NCBI RefSeq assembly: GCF_043290135.1
Contig: NC_134709.1
Coordinates: 107,650,145-107,714,144 of the forward strand
Length of the DNA stretch: 64,000 nt
Direction of reading: 5' to 3'
DNA from: Rhipicephalus microplus
Lineage: Eukaryota > Arthropoda > Arachnida > Ixodida > Ixodidae
Position numbers and translations under genes: made by a program. Below the pieces are notes generated by a model. That model did no database searches. It was not told the origin of the DNA and worked only from the letters and a program-made list of their open reading frames with translations. Position 1 is the stretch's first letter, and every line of letters begins with the position of its first letter. Below, piece after piece: positions 62,587 through 64,000 of the stretch.

Positions 62587-64000
62587 GGCAGACAGGAAAG
62601 AGTGCAGACTACCAACTGTTTATTGTCGTTTCTTGAAGCCAATATATACGCATACTACGCTGCGCTTCCACGATGCGCACAAAACCAAAGATGCCGCAAA
62701 CAAAACCAACCCAAAACAAATCAAATCAAAATTAACTGCCACCACAATGACAAAAGGGAAAAATTGCAAAATGCAAAAGTGATACCCGCCACAATTTAAA
62801 CTGCGTATTCACAAGGGGGCACTCATCTTTTTTATTTAAAATTTATCTTTTATTATTTATTGCACCAAGCATCAACAAAGGCGTTAAAAAAATGAAAACG
62901 TACTCTAGAGACTTTTGTTTGAAGAACACTTAAAATAGTGTTTAGCACCAAATAAAACAATAAATTAACAATTTTATATTCACTCCAAGCAGCCCCAATT
63001 GAGAAACCCGAAAAAGAAGTACGCCGAGAGAGTTAAAAACTATAAAAACATAAAACCTTACAAAACATTAACTAGCGTCACATGGGAAATATCACAAGAA
63101 CACTAATGAACAAAACAAAAGAAGAGAAATGAAAGAGAACACAATTAAAGGCGTGAGCCACAACATTACACATGACCATGTAGGAAGACCATTTCCCTGT
63201 CCGAAAGTGAAATTGAAGGCCTGCTTAGGCACTTTCATTATATTGCCCGATAAAGTACGCTTCGATTATCACCCTTTCTGTCTTTTCACGTGCCTTAGCC
63301 ATGACTGACGCATTCTAAAACTGGGGGGTGCAACCGCATTTCCTACAGTGGGAATCTAAATGACCGCCATTTTTTTCCTTTTACGGCCAGACTGTGCTCA
63401 CGCAAGCATTCGTTGAGGCAACGCCGCGTCTGCCCTATGTACACCCTCCCACACGACAAAGGGATCAGATATACAACAGCAAATACACACCTAATGAACA
63501 CGTTCGCGTGCTTTTTTGTGCATTATGCCTTCTTCTGTTTAGTATTTAACAAACAGATCTGACGTAACTTTGTAGGCGCTGAAAACAGTACATCAACACG
63601 GTACCTATTAGCCACCTTTTTTACATTGTGCATACCATAAATAGGCCTCCTGGTAAAAATATAACATAACAAGTAAGGCATAACATAAATAGGCCTCCTC
63701 TCCCTTACTTTGACGCTTGGACCCCCGCCTTGGTATTTTTTAAGAAGGCTTTCACAAGCGCTAGCTAAAAACTGCGCTGAATATCAAGCCGCAAACGAGC
63801 TACCTGATTCTCGAAGCTTTTAAACATCAGATGAGGGCAATATTTGTCGAGGGCTGCCGCACCAGCTGACAACACAATGCCCCTCCTAATCAACTTCGAG
63901 TGCACGCTATGAAAAGGCAACAAGCCTTTTTTCGATCGCGGATTGTATTTGAAGCAGATGTGCGCCTTGGCAAACTTCAGCCGTAGGTCCAGAAACTGGA
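62512..64000 (-). mobile_element. Penelope-like element, copy B (truncated by window end)
   Basis: Sequence after 62512 repeats copy A with an offset of 2999-3000 bp: the ACTACCAACTGTTTATTGTCG terminus, the 3' region, the GIY-YIG domain (about 63290-63505, with a stop and frameshifts), and the RT end (63700-64000, KKGLLPFHSVHSKLIRRGI-type sequence). Copy B carries its own substitutions and a ~40-bp insertion near 63650-63690 (TAACATAACAAGTAAGGCATAACATAAATAGG, a local duplication). It continues beyond the window. Confidence 0.85.

Overview
The window looks like a piece of a hard-tick (Ixodidae, probably metastriate/Rhipicephalus-like) nuclear genome. The main reasons are several copies of a Ruka-type tRNA-derived SINE, RTE, CR1/L2, I-clade and Tx1-clade LINEs of the kind common in ticks, a Penelope-like element with GIY-YIG endonuclease, and AT-rich intergenic DNA with many microsatellites. 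I find no confident, intact host protein-coding gene. Nearly everything recognisable is mobile DNA in various states of decay, and species identity is an inference.

Layout. 0-4 kb: RTE endonuclease remnant with a duplicated linker (382-1500), a Ruka SINE end (2537-2690), an RTE 3' end (2880-3535), and one candidate small secreted-protein gene with its own TATA box on the minus strand (3849-4178). 4-13.5 kb: almost featureless apart from a Ruka SINE at 7.3 kb. 13.6-15.1 kb: RTE reverse transcriptase remnant. 19.0-21.4 kb: a 5'-truncated CR1/L2-like LINE (minus) bounded on both sides by AAT microsatellite, the right-hand one palindromic and abutting a Ruka SINE. 22.9-23.7 kb: tandem ~146-bp repeats. 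25.1-25.7 kb: a SINE nested in a SINE. 27.9-29.6 kb: RTE RT and LINE gag remnants. 30.4-30.6 kb: 34-bp minisatellite.

28.7-41.5 kb is a Russian-doll region. An I-clade LINE ORF2 is split exactly in frame at 32280/39452 by a 7.17-kb insertion with inverted ends. That insertion contains ~93-bp tandem repeats, a 5'-truncated LINE fragment with a 12-bp target-site duplication, and a nearly complete Tx1-clade LINE (ORF1 intact, ORF2 broken) whose poly(A) tail runs directly into a tRNA-like sequence.

41.5-49.7 kb holds another Ruka SINE, a diffuse repeat zone with inverted repeats, a GC-rich candidate exon, an RTE endonuclease remnant joined to an unrelated RNase H remnant, and a LINE 3' end. At 49.83-50.68 kb lies the most striking object: an 845-bp segment bounded by inverted copies of GATGCGGAGCAT. 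It carries four perfect three-unit heat-shock elements plus two partial ones, interleaved with GCGCATGCGC palindromes, then a TATA box and an arthropod initiator exactly 30 bp apart, a short leader, a 46-codon ORF and two candidate 5' splice sites. It reads as a heat-shock-type promoter and first exon carried on, or captured by, a mobile element. The same ATGCGGAGCAT palindrome heads the TATC/146-bp-repeat element at 56.76-58.6 kb, which has Helentron/DINE-like architecture. The last 4.5 kb is a head-to-tail tandem dimer of a Penelope-like element (minus strand), the second copy running off the window.

How parts work together: the LINEs would supply the reverse transcription that moved the SINEs and truncated fragments; nested insertions give a relative chronology; the HSE-bearing element could distribute stress-responsive promoters. 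All functional statements rest on reading motifs by eye; no alignment or database search was run.
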